64,000 nt of DNA, from positions 90,087,912-90,151,911 of the forward strand of contig CM069436.1 of assembly GCA_035610365.1 (NCBI GenBank). The letters run 5' to 3'. Positions 1 through 12,338 of this stretch are shown one piece after another (the first letter of the stretch is position 1; each line of letters opens with the position of its first letter). The notes beneath the pieces are model-generated. The model saw only the letters and a program-made list of their open reading frames with translations. It had not been told where the DNA came from and ran no database searches. The translations under genes and the position numbers were made by a program. The stretch comes from Aquatica leii (lineage: Eukaryota > Arthropoda > Insecta > Coleoptera > Lampyridae).

Positions 1-1060
1 AAAGTTCTAATTTCAGAATGTGCAAAAGCATATTACAATTACCAAAATAAAATTAGATTTGAGGAAGGATTACTTTTTCTAAATTATAGAATAATAGTGC
101 CATCAGCACTAAGGACATATGTACTAAAATTATTACATGAATCACATTTGGGAATAGTAAAAACAAAGGCTAGAGCTCGCGATACAATTTTCTGGCCAGG
201 GGTAATGACAGAAATAGAAAATTTAATAACCCGCTGTAGCGTATGTGAAAAATATCAAAACTTAAACCAAAAAGAACCATTAATCACCCATGACATTCCA
301 GATGTTCATTTTAATAAAGTTGTTTGTGATATTCTTGAGTTTGCAGGAAAGGATTATCTAGATATACAGGACTACTTCACAAAATGGTTGGAATTAATTC
401 CATTATCTAGAAAAAACCGAAATAATTTCAAAGTTTAAAATGGTGTTTGCTACACATGGCATCCCTAAACAAATTATCAGTGACAATATGCACTTCAACT
501 CTAATGAATGTAATGAATTTTCCAATAAATGGAACTTTGAAATTGTTACAAGTTTACCAAGATACCCAAGAAGTAATGGCCAAGCTGAAAGAGCAGTAAG
601 CATAGCAAAAAAGATGTTGCGTAAGTGTAAGGATAGAGGAATAGATATCGAAACAGCTCTCCTAGAATTTAGAAATACTCCAATTAGTGGATTGAACGTG
701 TCCCCGGCTCAATTATTGTTTAGTCGTCGAACTAGGACTAAATTGCCAATACACCCAAGTTTCTTAAAACCAACCATAGTAGTAGGGGCACATAAACAAA
801 TAAAATCAAGGTAACTTCAATATAAACAGTTATTTGACAGGAACACTGCTTTAAAACTAGGGTTAAATTGTGGTGATAATGCAGTCATGCATCATAATAA
901 AAAATGGGAACCTGTAAAAGTAATGACAAAAGTAACAACCCCAAGATCATATAACGTTCTAAACCAAAATGGAGAATTATTAAGACGCAACTCTTTCATT
1001 TGCGAAAATCATATAATGAATTTAACGAAAGTCGCAAATCTCTAGATGATCAATTGACAA
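1..1060 (+). mobile_element. Ty3/gypsy fossil, integrase region
   Basis: Coding remains of a Ty3/gypsy-type pol 3' end. The first part (97-438) shows the HHCC zinc-binding arrangement of retroelement integrases (residues such as HESHLGIVK then CSVCEKY), followed by the start of the catalytic core. The next piece (440-814) has the core signature GIPKQIISDN and SNGQAERAV, typical of gypsy integrases. The copy is broken in several places and is cut by the window edge, so the upstream pol and the other LTR cannot be seen. It is an old copy; no terminal repeat could be matched inside the window. Family assignment to Ty3/gypsy is good, clade unresolved. Confidence 0.85.
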
Positions 1061-4037
1061 TCTAAATAAAAATTTTGGTGCCAATGCATCTGGTAGTAAG
1101 TCTGTAGTTAAATGATGTTAAAAATGGTGTGACTACACGTGGTGGTCGGTTAATAAAACCACCAGTTAAATATAAGGATTTTGTTTCATAAGACGGAAGG
1201 TGTAATGTATGTAAGCCGGTCAAGGTAGAAGAGACACATCCTAAGTAACGCACTCATGAATCTGTATCTCATGTTCATCGTGTATCATAATTAATAAGTA
1301 TTAAATAAAATATAGAAATACATGACAAATCCCGTGTTAGTGGTGTTTTTTATTTTCGTAGATTATTGGAACAGTAGTAACTAGGAAACAAGGAAACTTT
1401 TAATTTTGAACAATGACGTGTAATTGTAGTCTGACTTTGACCCTATGCGCTTCTTAATTAAAATATAGTTACGGTTAAAGAAACTCTACAGGTAGAAGCG
1501 TCGTATTACTAAAAACAAAATGTCGATTGAACCACAAATTTATTTAGAACGACGCTTTGTACAGTTTTCAAAATTGCGAATGGACTTTGAACTGATTGAA
1601 TTGTAATGAACTAAACTTCAATAAGTAATTATGAGACATAACACTATGCGGTAACAAAACGGACCTCTGGTGTATTCGTTTATGCCACAGGTACAGAGTT
1701 ATATAAAGTTGTTAAACAACTCGAGGAATGAATCAACTACCTCAAACATTTACGACGAGCACTAAGTTATTCTACGTACAAATATCTAAGGGAATTACTC
1801 AGCCGATTCAACAAATGTGCAATATGTAACTATCTGATACATGTGAATAATCCCTCCGTTACCCACAGCGAGCACTAAGGTACTCGACGTACGAATAACA
1901 GAGAGTGTTAAAAAATTATGGACGGATTGATGAAAATGCGACAAGTGAAAATCATGTCTAGGTCGATCCAATGGTCAGTGCTTGTTTAATCAGCAGTTTG
2001 AGCAACTGGTACAAGCAGTACAAGTGGTGGTCGTTAATTGGAGATGTCTTCAAAAATGAAGTTCTGGCAAAGATGTGCTTTTCTAAACGATGCAACGGCT
2101 CTTATACTTTTCTTTAGTTTTACTTAGAGGCACTTGTAGTGGGGATAGTCGCGCGCGTCGCCTTTGTGCAGCCTGGGATTTTATCTCGTTACAAAAAAAT
2201 CTTACAGCTATTGCATTTTATATGTTTGTCTCCAAAATTAACTGAACGGTTATTCTTCTTTCATATTGCATTCTTTTTTTTTAGTTTTCAGCATTTACGA
2301 CAATAGCTAAATCGATCACGTATGTCCGCATCCTCAGCACCTAAAACATTTTTGCAGTTCTAACTTTTCCTTTTTCTTTTGATCTTTTGTTGTGTGTCTA
2401 GCTGTGTTTTTTGCTTTTGTCATGGCGATAGTCTGATTTCCAACTTAAGTGACTCGCATTGACATTATCGTTCCTAAATTTGAATTTGTTCCATAAAACC
2501 GACCTTATGAAACTTGTTCTTTAATATACTATTTCATTACTCTGAGTTTAGAAAAATAAGGTTATAATTTTTTGTTATTGACATTATAAAATACACTAAT
2601 TTTGAATTAATTATTTTAATGCTGATGTTTTCGTTTATTGTTTTCATTTCTAAGTTTTTTATTAGAAAGTTTTAACTTAAAAAAAATTAAATTATTTTAA
2701 TTAAACGTGTTATTGCCTGCACACTAAAATCAGCTTCAAATGTAAATGTATGCATAAAATTAATTTAGTTTTCATGAATATAATCTAAACCATCTTTTCA
2801 TAGATGTACGATGAAGTCTTTGACTGTATCTTAGATTAACTATTAAAGAGGGTTTGAAGTGAATTAATTTTCAGGAAATTGTATCTATGTCTTACATTAG
2901 TTAAAGTAGTAGTTACACTATTAAGATCAAACTTAAATTTAAAAGAAAAGTTGAATAAATATTATAAAAGCATTATAAACATTCGGATACAAAAAGCTGA
3001 AGTAATCTTTTGTGCTTCAACCTTTAGATATTAATTGTAGTTACAGATTAAACTTTTATATTAAAGAAATGTTTACCTACATATTTAATGTTATTACTGT
3101 TATAATAACCTAATTCGGTGACAAAAAATAATCGAATTTAAACGATAAAAATAAAAAAAAGATCTATTGCTGCAAAAGAAATAAAATGATAAAACTTTTT
3201 TAGGTTTAAATTATGTCGTATATTAATCATACTTTTTACTTAAAAAGCAAATTGACTTTTTTTGGAAATAATTGATAAAAACTTTTTAAATTTACTTAAA
3301 ACTTTTTTTAATCATCAATTTTCGTACAGAAAGAAATTATATGGAAAATTAATTTAAATGTGATTTTGTAAAAGTTTGTTATTTTGAAATTGATTTTGCA
3401 TGTATATCCAATTGATATTTAAAAACTTTAAATTACTTCGTGTTCTTTAGTTACGTTTTGGTTTAAACAACAAAAAATTGTTTTGCAATTATTTAATTAC
3501 ATTTTGATAAGTATATACCAAAAAAAGCGTCGTATAAAAAGTTTTATAAGACACGTACTTACGTAGTTATTTATGTACGCGTGTATTAAGAAATACGTCA
3601 AAGAAACCTTATTCGTATGTTGTTTTTAATTTAATAGTAAGAAAAGTTCTACATTGCGCAGCACATATGCACAACTTCAAGTATTAAGCAGGCTAGTAAC
3701 TAAATTGTTATTTTGAGTAAATGCCGATGAAAACTAAATCAATGTACAGCAATAATTTTCTAAAAGTTAACTAACGCCATCGCTAACGAATAACTACGAA
3801 TTATGTTTGCAAAGATAATATTATACCAAGTAATAAATAATATAATATTATAGTATAAATTAATTGCTACTGGCATACTCAGCACAGAGACATTAGATTA
3901 CAGATAAATTTTACTAAAAATTTAAATCTTTACGTTAATTTTTTTCTCAAAAGAATTAAAATTGACATAAAACTTATCTCTGGACTTAGATCTCTTTAGC
4001 GTAGCAAATAGTACTAATTGTTACTTCAGCAATAGAC
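1061..4037. other. AT-rich stretch, no gene recognised
   Basis: The first few hundred bases probably still belong to the 3' untranslated end or LTR of the integrase fossil, but no partner repeat is in the window. From about 2500 the sequence is very AT-rich and lacks any open frame I can relate to a protein. One imperfect direct repeat of about 29 bp (1756-1784 and 1869-1897, about four differences) is visible; it begins CGAGCACTAAG. No tRNA or snRNA signature was seen. Confidence 0.5.
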
Positions 4038-5477
4038 TGTTACGTACGAAATTTTCATTACGGAATACCCTGTATATGAATTAAAATTAGATTCCGGTTT
4101 TGACGCCCTCTGTCGATCTTTCCTCGTGACTGACATTTTATGACGAAATCGTTAAGCTGTCAACTACATGAACGGGTCGTTGCTGAGGACTGTGAACTGA
4201 TTCTTAAATTTTTAAGAACATCACTTGTGATGAACACAAATTTATAAAGCGATTGCGAATTTATTACGATTCTTTCGACACAGGGTAAGCTGTTTTGTCT
4301 CCAATCTATTAAAATTTCTTCGTAATTTCTGTATTAATGTGATAGCCAGTTCCACCACGTTGCAAGCATTGGTTTGCTTTAAGCAGTAATAAGGATGCAT
4401 AAGTACCATTAATGAATATCGCTACCGAGCATATAAGCTGTTGTGAGGGCCTGCTACTTAAATAACAACGAGGTCTCGTCGAACAATGCGTCGGAGATGC
4501 TGATTTGGAGATAAAAGTCGATTGTGTTATCAACCACCTGTTCGAAATTACTACCTACAGCATTCAATACAACGGGTTTTTATATAACATTTAAAGATTT
4601 ATTAATACTGATTTTGTCGCTTTCTATTCTTCGTGAGTTAGTGTGTAACACGATTTGCTATTAAATAATTATTACAGGCCGCTAGCGGGGAAAACGTTTT
4701 CTTTGCGAAAGTGGACACTGGACTTTGGGTGAGTTTATTTGATTAATTTTTATATCGCTGTCACGAAAGTTACTCACAGAATTTTGGTTAATGTCAATGT
4801 CCGTAATTACGTTTACTGTTTATATACCAATAAGGTAATTTCAAGCATCATTTAGCTTGTATCGCATGCTGTGTGCAAACAATATTTACTACAAGATTTT
4901 TTGTGCTGTTCGTTCGCTGACTTACAGGTGTATTGTGTGTTGCCGATACTGCGGACATTCATGCACTGGAAGTTAGATATAAACTTGTAAATCTTATATG
5001 TTGCGAAATCAAAGTTTCCTACACTTGTTAATCATAATTGTTAGTCCTTCTAGTATTTATGGATTGAGTAATTTAATATATAGCTATCAATTTGCTACGC
5101 TACTAAATTAAAGTTTTTATATTTGTTAATTATACTTAGAAATCGTTCGAGCATAGATGAGTGGAGAAATTTCATATATTCTTGTTAATCTTCTACGTTA
5201 ACACATTAAAGTGGTTATATTTGTTAATCTCTCTTTTATTTTTTTTCTCCTGTCACTATCGTTACCTATTAACTAATTTTGGCTACTCGAACATCAGAGT
5301 AGCAAGGATTACGAACCTCAAATTTATTTACAAGTTTGAACCGTCTGTCGTGATCGAGGCAGAAGTGTTAATTTGGGATTAGATCTGGCGCCCTTAAGCA
5401 TAATTCCCTTGAACCTCCCCTATCTCCGACTGTGTGAGTTGGCCGTGCAAGGTTCGTAAGACATAAAGCTTGTAACA
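4038..5477 (+). repeat. 5' LTR of gypsy family A
   Basis: The 1440-bp direct repeat matches 7591-8988. Clear shared blocks include the first 80 bases, the block around GGGGAAAACGTTTTCTT (4687), and the tail with GGCGCCC and GGCCGTGCAAGGTTCGTAAG (near 5441). The ends TGTTAC and GTAACA form a perfect 6-bp inverted repeat with the TG...CA rule of LTRs. Confidence 0.85.
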
Positions 5478-5883
5478 AATTTGGCTGCCCAATTTCAGGG
5501 GCTCAATTTTTCTTACATTGAATTTCTCATTCTTTATAATTCTTTTTGCTATTTTTAATTTTTTTCTTTAATTAGCGTAGGATTACTATCACTCATAGGT
5601 AGTTTATATTGTTGACTTTCTCTTAATTTAGTGTGTGCGATCATAATTTCCTTTAGCTTTAGTGATTCTTTTATCTTCCCTTAGTTTTCCGTGAGTTCGA
5701 TTTACTCAGCTTTACTTATTTATTTATTGCTGCAAGACTTGACGTCTGAGTTGCTTCACTAACTTTTACTTCTTTGATTTTAGTGCTGCGGTTTGATTTT
5801 GTATTAGTACTTTGCTTACGTTTCTTTTAATCGTACTTTTGCTTTGCTTTTTGGATTAACTCGACTACGTCGATTAACTTTTT

Positions 5884-6340
5884 TTGCTTATTAAGGATGT
5901 GGCTGCGCTGTTGAAATGGGAGTTTTTTCCGGTAGATTACGACGATCGCTTAATGGAGACAAATCGGAAGCGTACTATGAGAGCTAACGAATCTATTGGG
6001 ATGTACGTTACCACCATGCGGTACCTCTTCTTACAAATGCTAGAACCGGTTTCTTATCACACACAACTCAAGATCGTGCGTCGTAATTTGACTCCGTTTT
6101 ATCAGGCAGGGCTTGCGTTAATGTCGATTTCTACTTCCGAAGAATTAGTGACGTATAGAAGACAGCTCGCTCAATCTAAGGCTTCCATAGACGAGTATAA
6201 ACCACCTACGCCTTCTCAAGTTACGTCTTTTGAGACAACTTCGGTTAACGCATGTGAACACTATGATAGTCAGCCGTTGTCTACTCCGGTTACCTGTTCT
6301 CTCGATACTTCTTCACTTTCTCCTTCGATATCTATTTCTA
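5884..6340 (+). pseudogene. gag remnant of gypsy family A
   Basis: This frame encodes a helical stretch typical of insect Ty3/gypsy gag (LLKWEFFPVDYDDRL, then ESIGMYVTTMRYLF and LKIVRRNLTPFYQ). A very similar phrase (LLKFEFLPTDYKDQIWEQ) occurs in the other gypsy gag at 34496-34816, so the two families are related. The 3' part of the frame runs into unrelated reading. It belongs to the element whose LTRs lie on each side; the copy is a fossil. Confidence 0.7.
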
Positions 6341-6439
6341 ATCTAATAATCGTGTTCGTTGTACTTCCAAAATGCTATACCTTCACGTTTGGTACCTTCT
6401 CTTTCCGGTTTGTCTTCGATTTTGGGCATTACGTGCCCT

Positions 6440-6780
6440 ACTAAAGACCAATGGTACAACCAGTTATTGGGTAAGGTGTCAGCGTCTCCTCGCCGATTTT
6501 CTCGCTGGTTAGTGGTCCAAGGTTTTCTGTGGAAACGAATACGGGTTTCTCCGGATGATAAGCATCTGTGGAAGTTGGTCGTTCCAAACGACCAACGTAA
6601 GCCAATCATTCACGATCATCACGTCCACTCCACTTCTGGGCATCGTAGTGTCGCCAAGACGTTACTTTTTCTTCGGCGTCGTTTTTATTGGCCTCATATG
6701 AGACCTAAAGTGGCAGAGTACGTTCGCTATTGTCCGGTTTGTCGGTCGCAGAAAGCGCTTAGTTTAGATCGACGATGGGA
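6440..6780 (+). pseudogene. integrase zinc-domain remnant of gypsy family A
   Basis: The frame contains the integrase N-terminal HHCC domain: HSTSGHRSVAKTL, FYWPHMRPKVAEYV and CPVCRSQKA, in the usual Ty3/gypsy spacing. The catalytic core does not follow recognisably. It follows the gag piece after a very short gap, which shows that most of pol is absent from this copy. Confidence 0.8.
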
Positions 6781-6997
6781 TCGCGTTACAGCCGGCTCTA
6801 CCTCGTCTATTCCTTCTAGACTAGCTCGACAAACTTTTGCGAATCCTTCTAAAGGTCGTAGATGTTCTACGGATGCAAAAGCTAGTTCTCTTTCGTCAAC
6901 ACCTTTCCGTTTCAACATTTCTGGTTGTGCTTCGTTGCGTCCTTTTATTAACCGTTCACTTCTTTTTCACCGGCGTCGCAAGCGTCGTAAGTTCTAA

Positions 6998-7590
6998 TCT
7001 GTTTTGTTTCGCTTTAGGATTTCGACTTTTGGCTATTCTTTTGGTTCTTGTCTGTAGACTATTCGATTTGGTTCTTTGACTATGTTGACGGTATTTTGTT
7101 GGTTATAGCTGGGATACTACCCAATTGTTCTCTCCAGTTTGCTGTACAAAATTTATTTTTTTCTTGAGTTTCTGATCAATTTCTTTGGGTTTTTTTCCTT
7201 AACCATCTTACTTCTGAACGGACTACTTTTCTATTGGTATATAGTTACATCCGCTTAGTCGGCCATTTTGAGATTGGTAAGTCACTAGTAGGACTCTCGC
7301 TTTGGTTTTAGTTTATTTTTTTTCTTTGTTGGATTTCCTATTCCGCTTGTCGGCATTTAAATCTTGAAGTAAACTTTCCAATTTGGGGACAGCAATTGGT
7401 ACGTTCTTGTTCTATGACTAACTGTAATATCTTTTCTCTTCTCTTTCTTTTTCTTTTTTTTATTTCTGGGGCGGTTGGTTGGGCACCGTAGGGTGGTCTC
7501 CCTTTTGGTTTCTTCTACGGAGAGAAGAACGAATCAGACACTTACATCTTGTCTTATCTTTCTCCTCCAGGCTGCCTGTTTTGAATGCAC
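6998..7590. other. Pyrimidine-rich internal DNA of gypsy family A
   Basis: Between the integrase piece and the 3' LTR there are about 590 bases rich in T and C without a recognisable coding frame. No clear polypurine tract is seen immediately before the 3' LTR. Confidence 0.5.
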
Positions 7591-8988
7591 TGTTACATGC
7601 AAAATTTTCTTACGGAATATCCTGTATATTGAATTTAAATTAGATTCCGGTTTTACGACAAAATCGTGAAGCTGTCACTTGCATAAAATGGCTTGTATGA
7701 CTTAAAGAAATAATTTCGAAGGACATCCGTAATAATGGGAATCAAATTATAATTTCATTACGTTCGTAGAATATTTGAGTCGTCACAGGGTAAGATAATT
7801 ACTGCCGTTTTATTAAAATTCGTTTGTAATTTCTCTTTAATTTGATAGCCGTTTCCCCACCTTTCGAGCACATGTTCGTTTCAATAAAGAAATGATGAAG
7901 ATGAATTATTATTAAGAAATACCGTTACCGAACAAGTACGATTTTGGGAAGACATATTCTCCACCACGAAAACGGAGTCTCGACAAGCCTTACTGTGGGA
8001 GATGCTATTTGGTGTATACTAGTCGATTGTGTTATCAGCCACCTGTACTAAATTGTTACCTACAGTATACGATACAACGGGTTTTTATATAACATTTAAT
8101 AATTTATTAATACTACTTTTTTTAGCTTCCTATTTTTTGTGAGTTAGTGTGTGATACGATTTGCTTTTCACTGTTTATTACAGGCCGCTGGCGGGGAAAA
8201 CGTTTTCTTCGCGAAAGTGTATACTGGATTTTAGGGTGAGTTATTTGCTTAACTTTTATATCGTGGTCACGAAAGTTACTCACAGAATTTTAATTAATGT
8301 TAACGACCGTAATTACGTTTATTGCTTATATACCAATACGGTAACTTTAATCATTCACGTAACTGTATCGCATGCTGTGAGGGAAAAACATATTTACTAC
8401 GAGATTTTCGGTGCTGTTCGTTTCGACATAGCTTCAATGTGTATTGTGTGTTGCCGGTACTGCGGAGATTCATGTACTAAAACTTCGATATAATCTTGTA
8501 AATCCTATGTGTTGCGAAATCAAAGTTTTTTACATTTGTTAACGAAAATTGTTAGTCATTCTAGTATTTATGGATTGAGAATTTAATGTATAGTCGTCAA
8601 CTTACTACGCTACTAACTTAAAATTGTGATATTTGTTAATTGCACGTAAAAATCATTCGAGCATGAATGAGTGAAGAAATTTTATATACTCTTGTCAATA
8701 TTCAACGTTAACACATTAAAGTGGTTATATTTATTAATCTCTCTTGTTATTTTTCTTTCTCCTGTAATTATCGTTATCTATTAACGAATTTTGGCTACTC
8801 GAACATCAGAGTAATAAAGATTACAAACCTCAAATTTAGTTACAAGTTTGGACCGTCTGTCGTGATCGAGGCAGAAGTGTTATCTTGGATCAGATCTGGC
8901 GCCCTTAAGCATACTTCCTGTGAACCTCCCCTACCTCCGACTGTGTGAGTTGGCCGTGCAAGGTTCGTAAGACATAAAGCTTGTAACA
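7591..8988 (+). repeat. 3' LTR of gypsy family A
   Basis: 1398-bp repeat partner of 4038-5477, with the same TGTTAC start and GTAACA end. The two copies have many scattered differences and small indels, indicating an old insertion. Confidence 0.85.
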
Positions 8989-9768
8989 GCACAAATGTTA
9001 TACCTATACACTAACCAAATTAACATTCTAAGAAAAATTTAAAAACAAAAATCTGTTTATTTATATTTGTTTTTTAATTAAAATACACAAATTTAATTAT
9101 ACTTAGAAATAAAGTACATTTATGTCGAGGTACTGTGTTGTTTGTTTCATGAAAACTTCAGAATGCGTGTAAACATATGTATTAAAAATTCAAATTTTTT
9201 TCTTTCATGCTTATTGCTCAATGGCAATTGTTTAAACAAGTTAAGATCAAACTTAAAAAAAAACAAGTGCTTGTACATAAACCCATAAGTTGGTTTAAAA
9301 TATTTGCTAAACAACGTAGATTATAAAATGCTTCTAATTGCTCTGAAACATCACATAACATTATTGCTCTAATTTTAGTAGTTCGTTTCAAATTAAATTA
9401 TAGAAATAAATTATATAAATAACTTTTGATTTTTGTTAACAATGACGCAGCTAAGAAGTTTCGATAAAATTTATTACTAAAGTACTAAACATTTATTTGT
9501 TAATTTTGTCGACATTTTGATTTTTATTTACGTTGTTATTTTGACTTTTCATATTACTTTTCTCTTTTATATTTGAATTTTTGTCTTAATTGTGAATCAA
9601 TCTGTTCTTTTTAGAATAATATATTCCAATGTACCTTTAAAATCGTCGGTAAGTATTTTTAGGTTAAAATATTTCTAATTAATGTGTAACACAAAAAAGT
9701 TATTTATTGTGGTTATAATAAAAAAACATCAATAATTCAAATAAAACTTTGTATTATCGTTTAAATCT
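8989..9768. other. AT-rich spacer, no gene recognised
   Basis: About 780 bases of AT-rich DNA between the gypsy element and the transposase remnant. It may contain the 5' flank of that DNA transposon, but no terminal inverted repeat could be paired by eye. Confidence 0.45.
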
Positions 9769-10714
9769 ATGAAAAGCAGAACCCGAAAAGTAGTTCATTC
9801 GGAAGCACGAAACATTATTTGTAATGTTATCGATTTCTTTGATAAACAGACAGCAGATGGTCAATAGATATATCCAATCAAAAAAGCTTCTGAACTTGCT
9901 GCTGCTGCAACAGGAAAATCTTTAAGTTTTATCAAGAAAATTTGTAAAGAATTTATGTTGCTGGAGACTCACTCTTAAGAAGTCCTGATAAGAAGCGTTT
10001 GAAGATTGAAGATCTGTACATGAAATGTATACAATCGATCATCAAGTACCTACAGTAAAAGTGTTAATGAAAAAAATGAAAGACAAAGTCAACTACATGG
10101 GAGAACGTGAAACTTTACAAAAGTATCTTTTAAAACTTGGATTTCGTTACAAGAAATGCTGTAATAATCGTAAACTTTTAATGGAAGGAAATGATATTGT
10201 AGCTTGGCGTTCACGATATTTGAGGAAGCTGAGAGAGAATGATGCTAAAGGCAACAATAAACAACCAGTAACGTACTTAGATAAAACCTATATTAACCCA
10301 TCATATGGAGTTAACAAGTGTTGGCAGTCAGCAGAAGAACCAGGTGTTTATAAATGTGATCGAACTGGGCAACGACGTATTATAGTGCATGTAGATGGTT
10401 CATATGGGTTTAGAAACAACGGCCTTTTAATTTTTAAATCACAAACTAAGTCTGGTGACTATCATGATGATATGAATCATATAAATTTTATGCAATGGCT
10501 GGAGAAGCAACTTATTCCAAATCTACCCCCTAATGGTCTTATCGTAATGGATAATGCAACTTATCACTCGAAACAAATAAACAAATCTCTAACTCAAAGC
10601 AATCGTAAAGAAGATATTCGTTTGTGGATTTCTACAACAAATGAAATGCGTAAAGCAGTAATAGTGACTCAGATGAGGACGGTTGGGAAACTGATGAAAG
10701 TGAAAGTCAGGTAA
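9769..10714 (+). pseudogene. Tc1/mariner-superfamily (DDE) transposase pseudogene
   Basis: Remains of a cut-and-paste transposase of the IS630-Tc1-mariner group, of a type very common in insect genomes. The first part (9769-9960) encodes a helix-turn-helix-like N terminus starting MKSRTRKVVHSEARNII; it has an in-frame stop near 9864 and loses frame near 9975. The long open part (10025-10714, 229 codons) covers the rest of the DNA-binding region (LGFRYKKC) and the catalytic domain, with the first acidic residue in YLDKTYINPSYGVNKCWQ and the second in GLIVMDNATYHSKQ. The frame departs from the family pattern soon after the second aspartate, so the third catalytic residue region is not recognisable. 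The element is therefore dead. Terminal inverted repeats were not identified. Confidence 0.8.
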
Positions 10715-10828
10715 TGATAATTTATTAATTATTGACCTTAGTCATATTGTGTCAATAAATAAGATATTGCATTATGAATTAGAAAATAGCAATAAAATCA
10801 TATTATAATTATTTAAAATCACAGTAGG

Positions 10829-11560
10829 TTGAACACCAAGGAACAATCTAAAACAGAAGAACTGCCCAATTCACTGCTGAGCATCCCATATGTCAAAGGT
10901 TTATCAGAATCAATAAAACGTATAGGGAAAAGCTACAACTTAAATACAGTGTTCAAATCATCGACCACCATTAGGAGTATAATTTCCAACACAAAGCCAC
11001 AAACAAGTCGAGATTCCCAAAACTGTATTTACCAAGTTCCATGTGAATGTGGCAAATCATACGTGGGGGAAACCAAAAGACCACTTGACATCAGACTGAA
11101 AGAACATCAGACGCACACACAGAGAGGAGAGACTTCTAAGTCCGGCATCGCGCAACATTCGTGGGATAACCAACATCGAATGAAATGGTTGGAAGCAAAA
11201 ATCATACACAGGGAGGAACATTGGTACAAACGGAAATTTAAAGAAGCGGCATTCATCAATAACAACAAAGAAATTTTCAGCCAGCCGAGTGTCGAGATAA
11301 GCAACATATGGAAACCACTAATCGAACCTCTAAAACAACTTAAACTTCACTAAGTAATTTTGTTAATTAATCTGTTACGCTAAGTTGATTTTGTACGCTT
11401 GAACGCTTCATCGAACATGTCATTAGTATATAAGCTCCAGTAGTTTCTAAGTTTGTTAGTATTCACCTGATGACGATTGCAGATACCACAGCAATCGAAA
11501 CGTTGTGTGTATTCATTTCAAAATAATAAACAATGAAAGTTCAGCAGAATGTTATTACTT
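10829..11560 (+). mobile_element. Penelope-like element, 3' end with GIY-YIG domain
   Basis: The open frame at 10829-11353 (174 codons) is the C-terminal part of a Penelope-like retroelement protein. Around residues 66-93 it shows the GIY-YIG endonuclease core (NCIYQVPCECGKSYVGET, followed by RPLDIRLKEHQ), with the extra cysteines usual in these elements. The reverse transcriptase that should precede it is absent: the upstream DNA is the transposase pseudogene, so the copy is 5'-truncated. After the stop, 11354-11560 is a short untranslated tail carrying a hammerhead-like motif and the polyadenylation-like AATAATAAACAATG. The frame itself is intact over its length. Known family biology: reverse transcriptase plus GIY-YIG nuclease, with hammerhead motifs in the terminal repeats. 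Confidence 0.85.
11464..11507 (+). ncRNA. Hammerhead-ribozyme-like motif 1 (Penelope tail)
   Basis: Layout seen: CAC, CTGATGA, one spare base, GATTGC, a 10-base loop, GCAATC, GAAAC, GTT, GTG. The inner helix is a perfect 6-bp pair (11475-11480 with 11491-11496) and CAC pairs with GTG. The core CUGANGA plus GAAA and a GUH site matches a type I hammerhead with a minimal helix III, as known from Penelope-like elements. One unpaired base between the core and helix II is not canonical. Confidence 0.65.
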
Positions 11561-12338
11561 CGCATCAAGCAACATTGTTTAATACATTCAAACAATCGTT
11601 TGTTACTGCCGCTCCTACATTGGTTAAATATTAGTTTGTTAGTGGATTTCAACCTTACAGATAGAACGTCTACTATATATCTTACCAATGTCGTTGTTCT
11701 TACCTTGTCTTTTTTTCTTATTACGCAACTACAATAACAAAGAAATATTGATGCTTGAATTGTTTAAATCACAAAAAAATGTATTTATGTCTTTATTTAA
11801 CATTTGTTATTGAACCTGGACACCTCTAATAAGCGGACAGTCTACCGGTCACAATTGCATAAGAAAAATTTCACTGTATTAAGTTAAAGCTGTAATAATC
11901 AGCACCAAGTTTATTTGTTACCATTGCTGTAAAATTAATCAATACATTTATAGTTTCAAACTTTACCATATGATTTGGATTAATTAATACTAAATTTATT
12001 ACATACATTAAAATATTTGTTTACATTTTGTTGAAAACTGACGTTAATCTTTTTGTCACGTTTCATTTAAAACAGTTTTCATTTTGCTTTTAACTAAAGT
12101 ACTATAAATATTTTTGACTCATTGACAGATTTTAATTGATTTTGTCAGCATTATTAAATGACAGATTGTTATTTAATGCTCCACACTACATATGATGCTA
12201 AACGTATTTAATCTTGCGTTCAAACGAATCAATTTAAAAACAAAATATTGACAATTAACAAATGTCAATTTTGTGACATTTTTTTAGTCGTTTCATATTT
12301 TAATATCAAGTACTACCCAAAACTACAAATACTTGCAA
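11561..12338. other. AT-rich spacer with a possible pogo/Tigger-like trace
   Basis: Upstream flank of the sugar transporter. Around 11818-11842 the phrase GGACACCTCTAATAAGCGGA resembles the ends of pogo/Tigger-type DNA transposons, but no second end was found. No TATA or initiator can be called with confidence, and the transporter's promoter and any non-coding first exon should lie here. Confidence 0.4.

Larger units (their letters stand above)
4038..8988 (+). mobile_element. Ty3/gypsy LTR element, family A, internally deleted
   Basis: About 4.95-kb element bounded by two long direct repeats, each opening with TGTTAC and closing with GTAACA. The internal region (5478-7590) is only about 2.1 kb and carries a gag piece and an integrase zinc-domain piece, with no recognisable protease, reverse transcriptase or RNase H. 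A degenerate primer-binding-like stretch (TTGGCTGCCCAA) follows the 5' LTR. The LTRs differ by roughly 10-15% by eye in a sampled stretch, so the insertion is old. No convincing target duplication remains at the outer edges (AGAC against GCAC). The element is broken. Family membership rests on the integrase and on the solo LTR of the same family at 37862-39239. Confidence 0.85.

Noticed and set aside
2130-2190. A GC-rich patch that could hide a small RNA gene
   Set aside because: No tRNA arms, snRNA start or terminator could be recognised; it may belong to the decayed end of the neighbouring retroelement.
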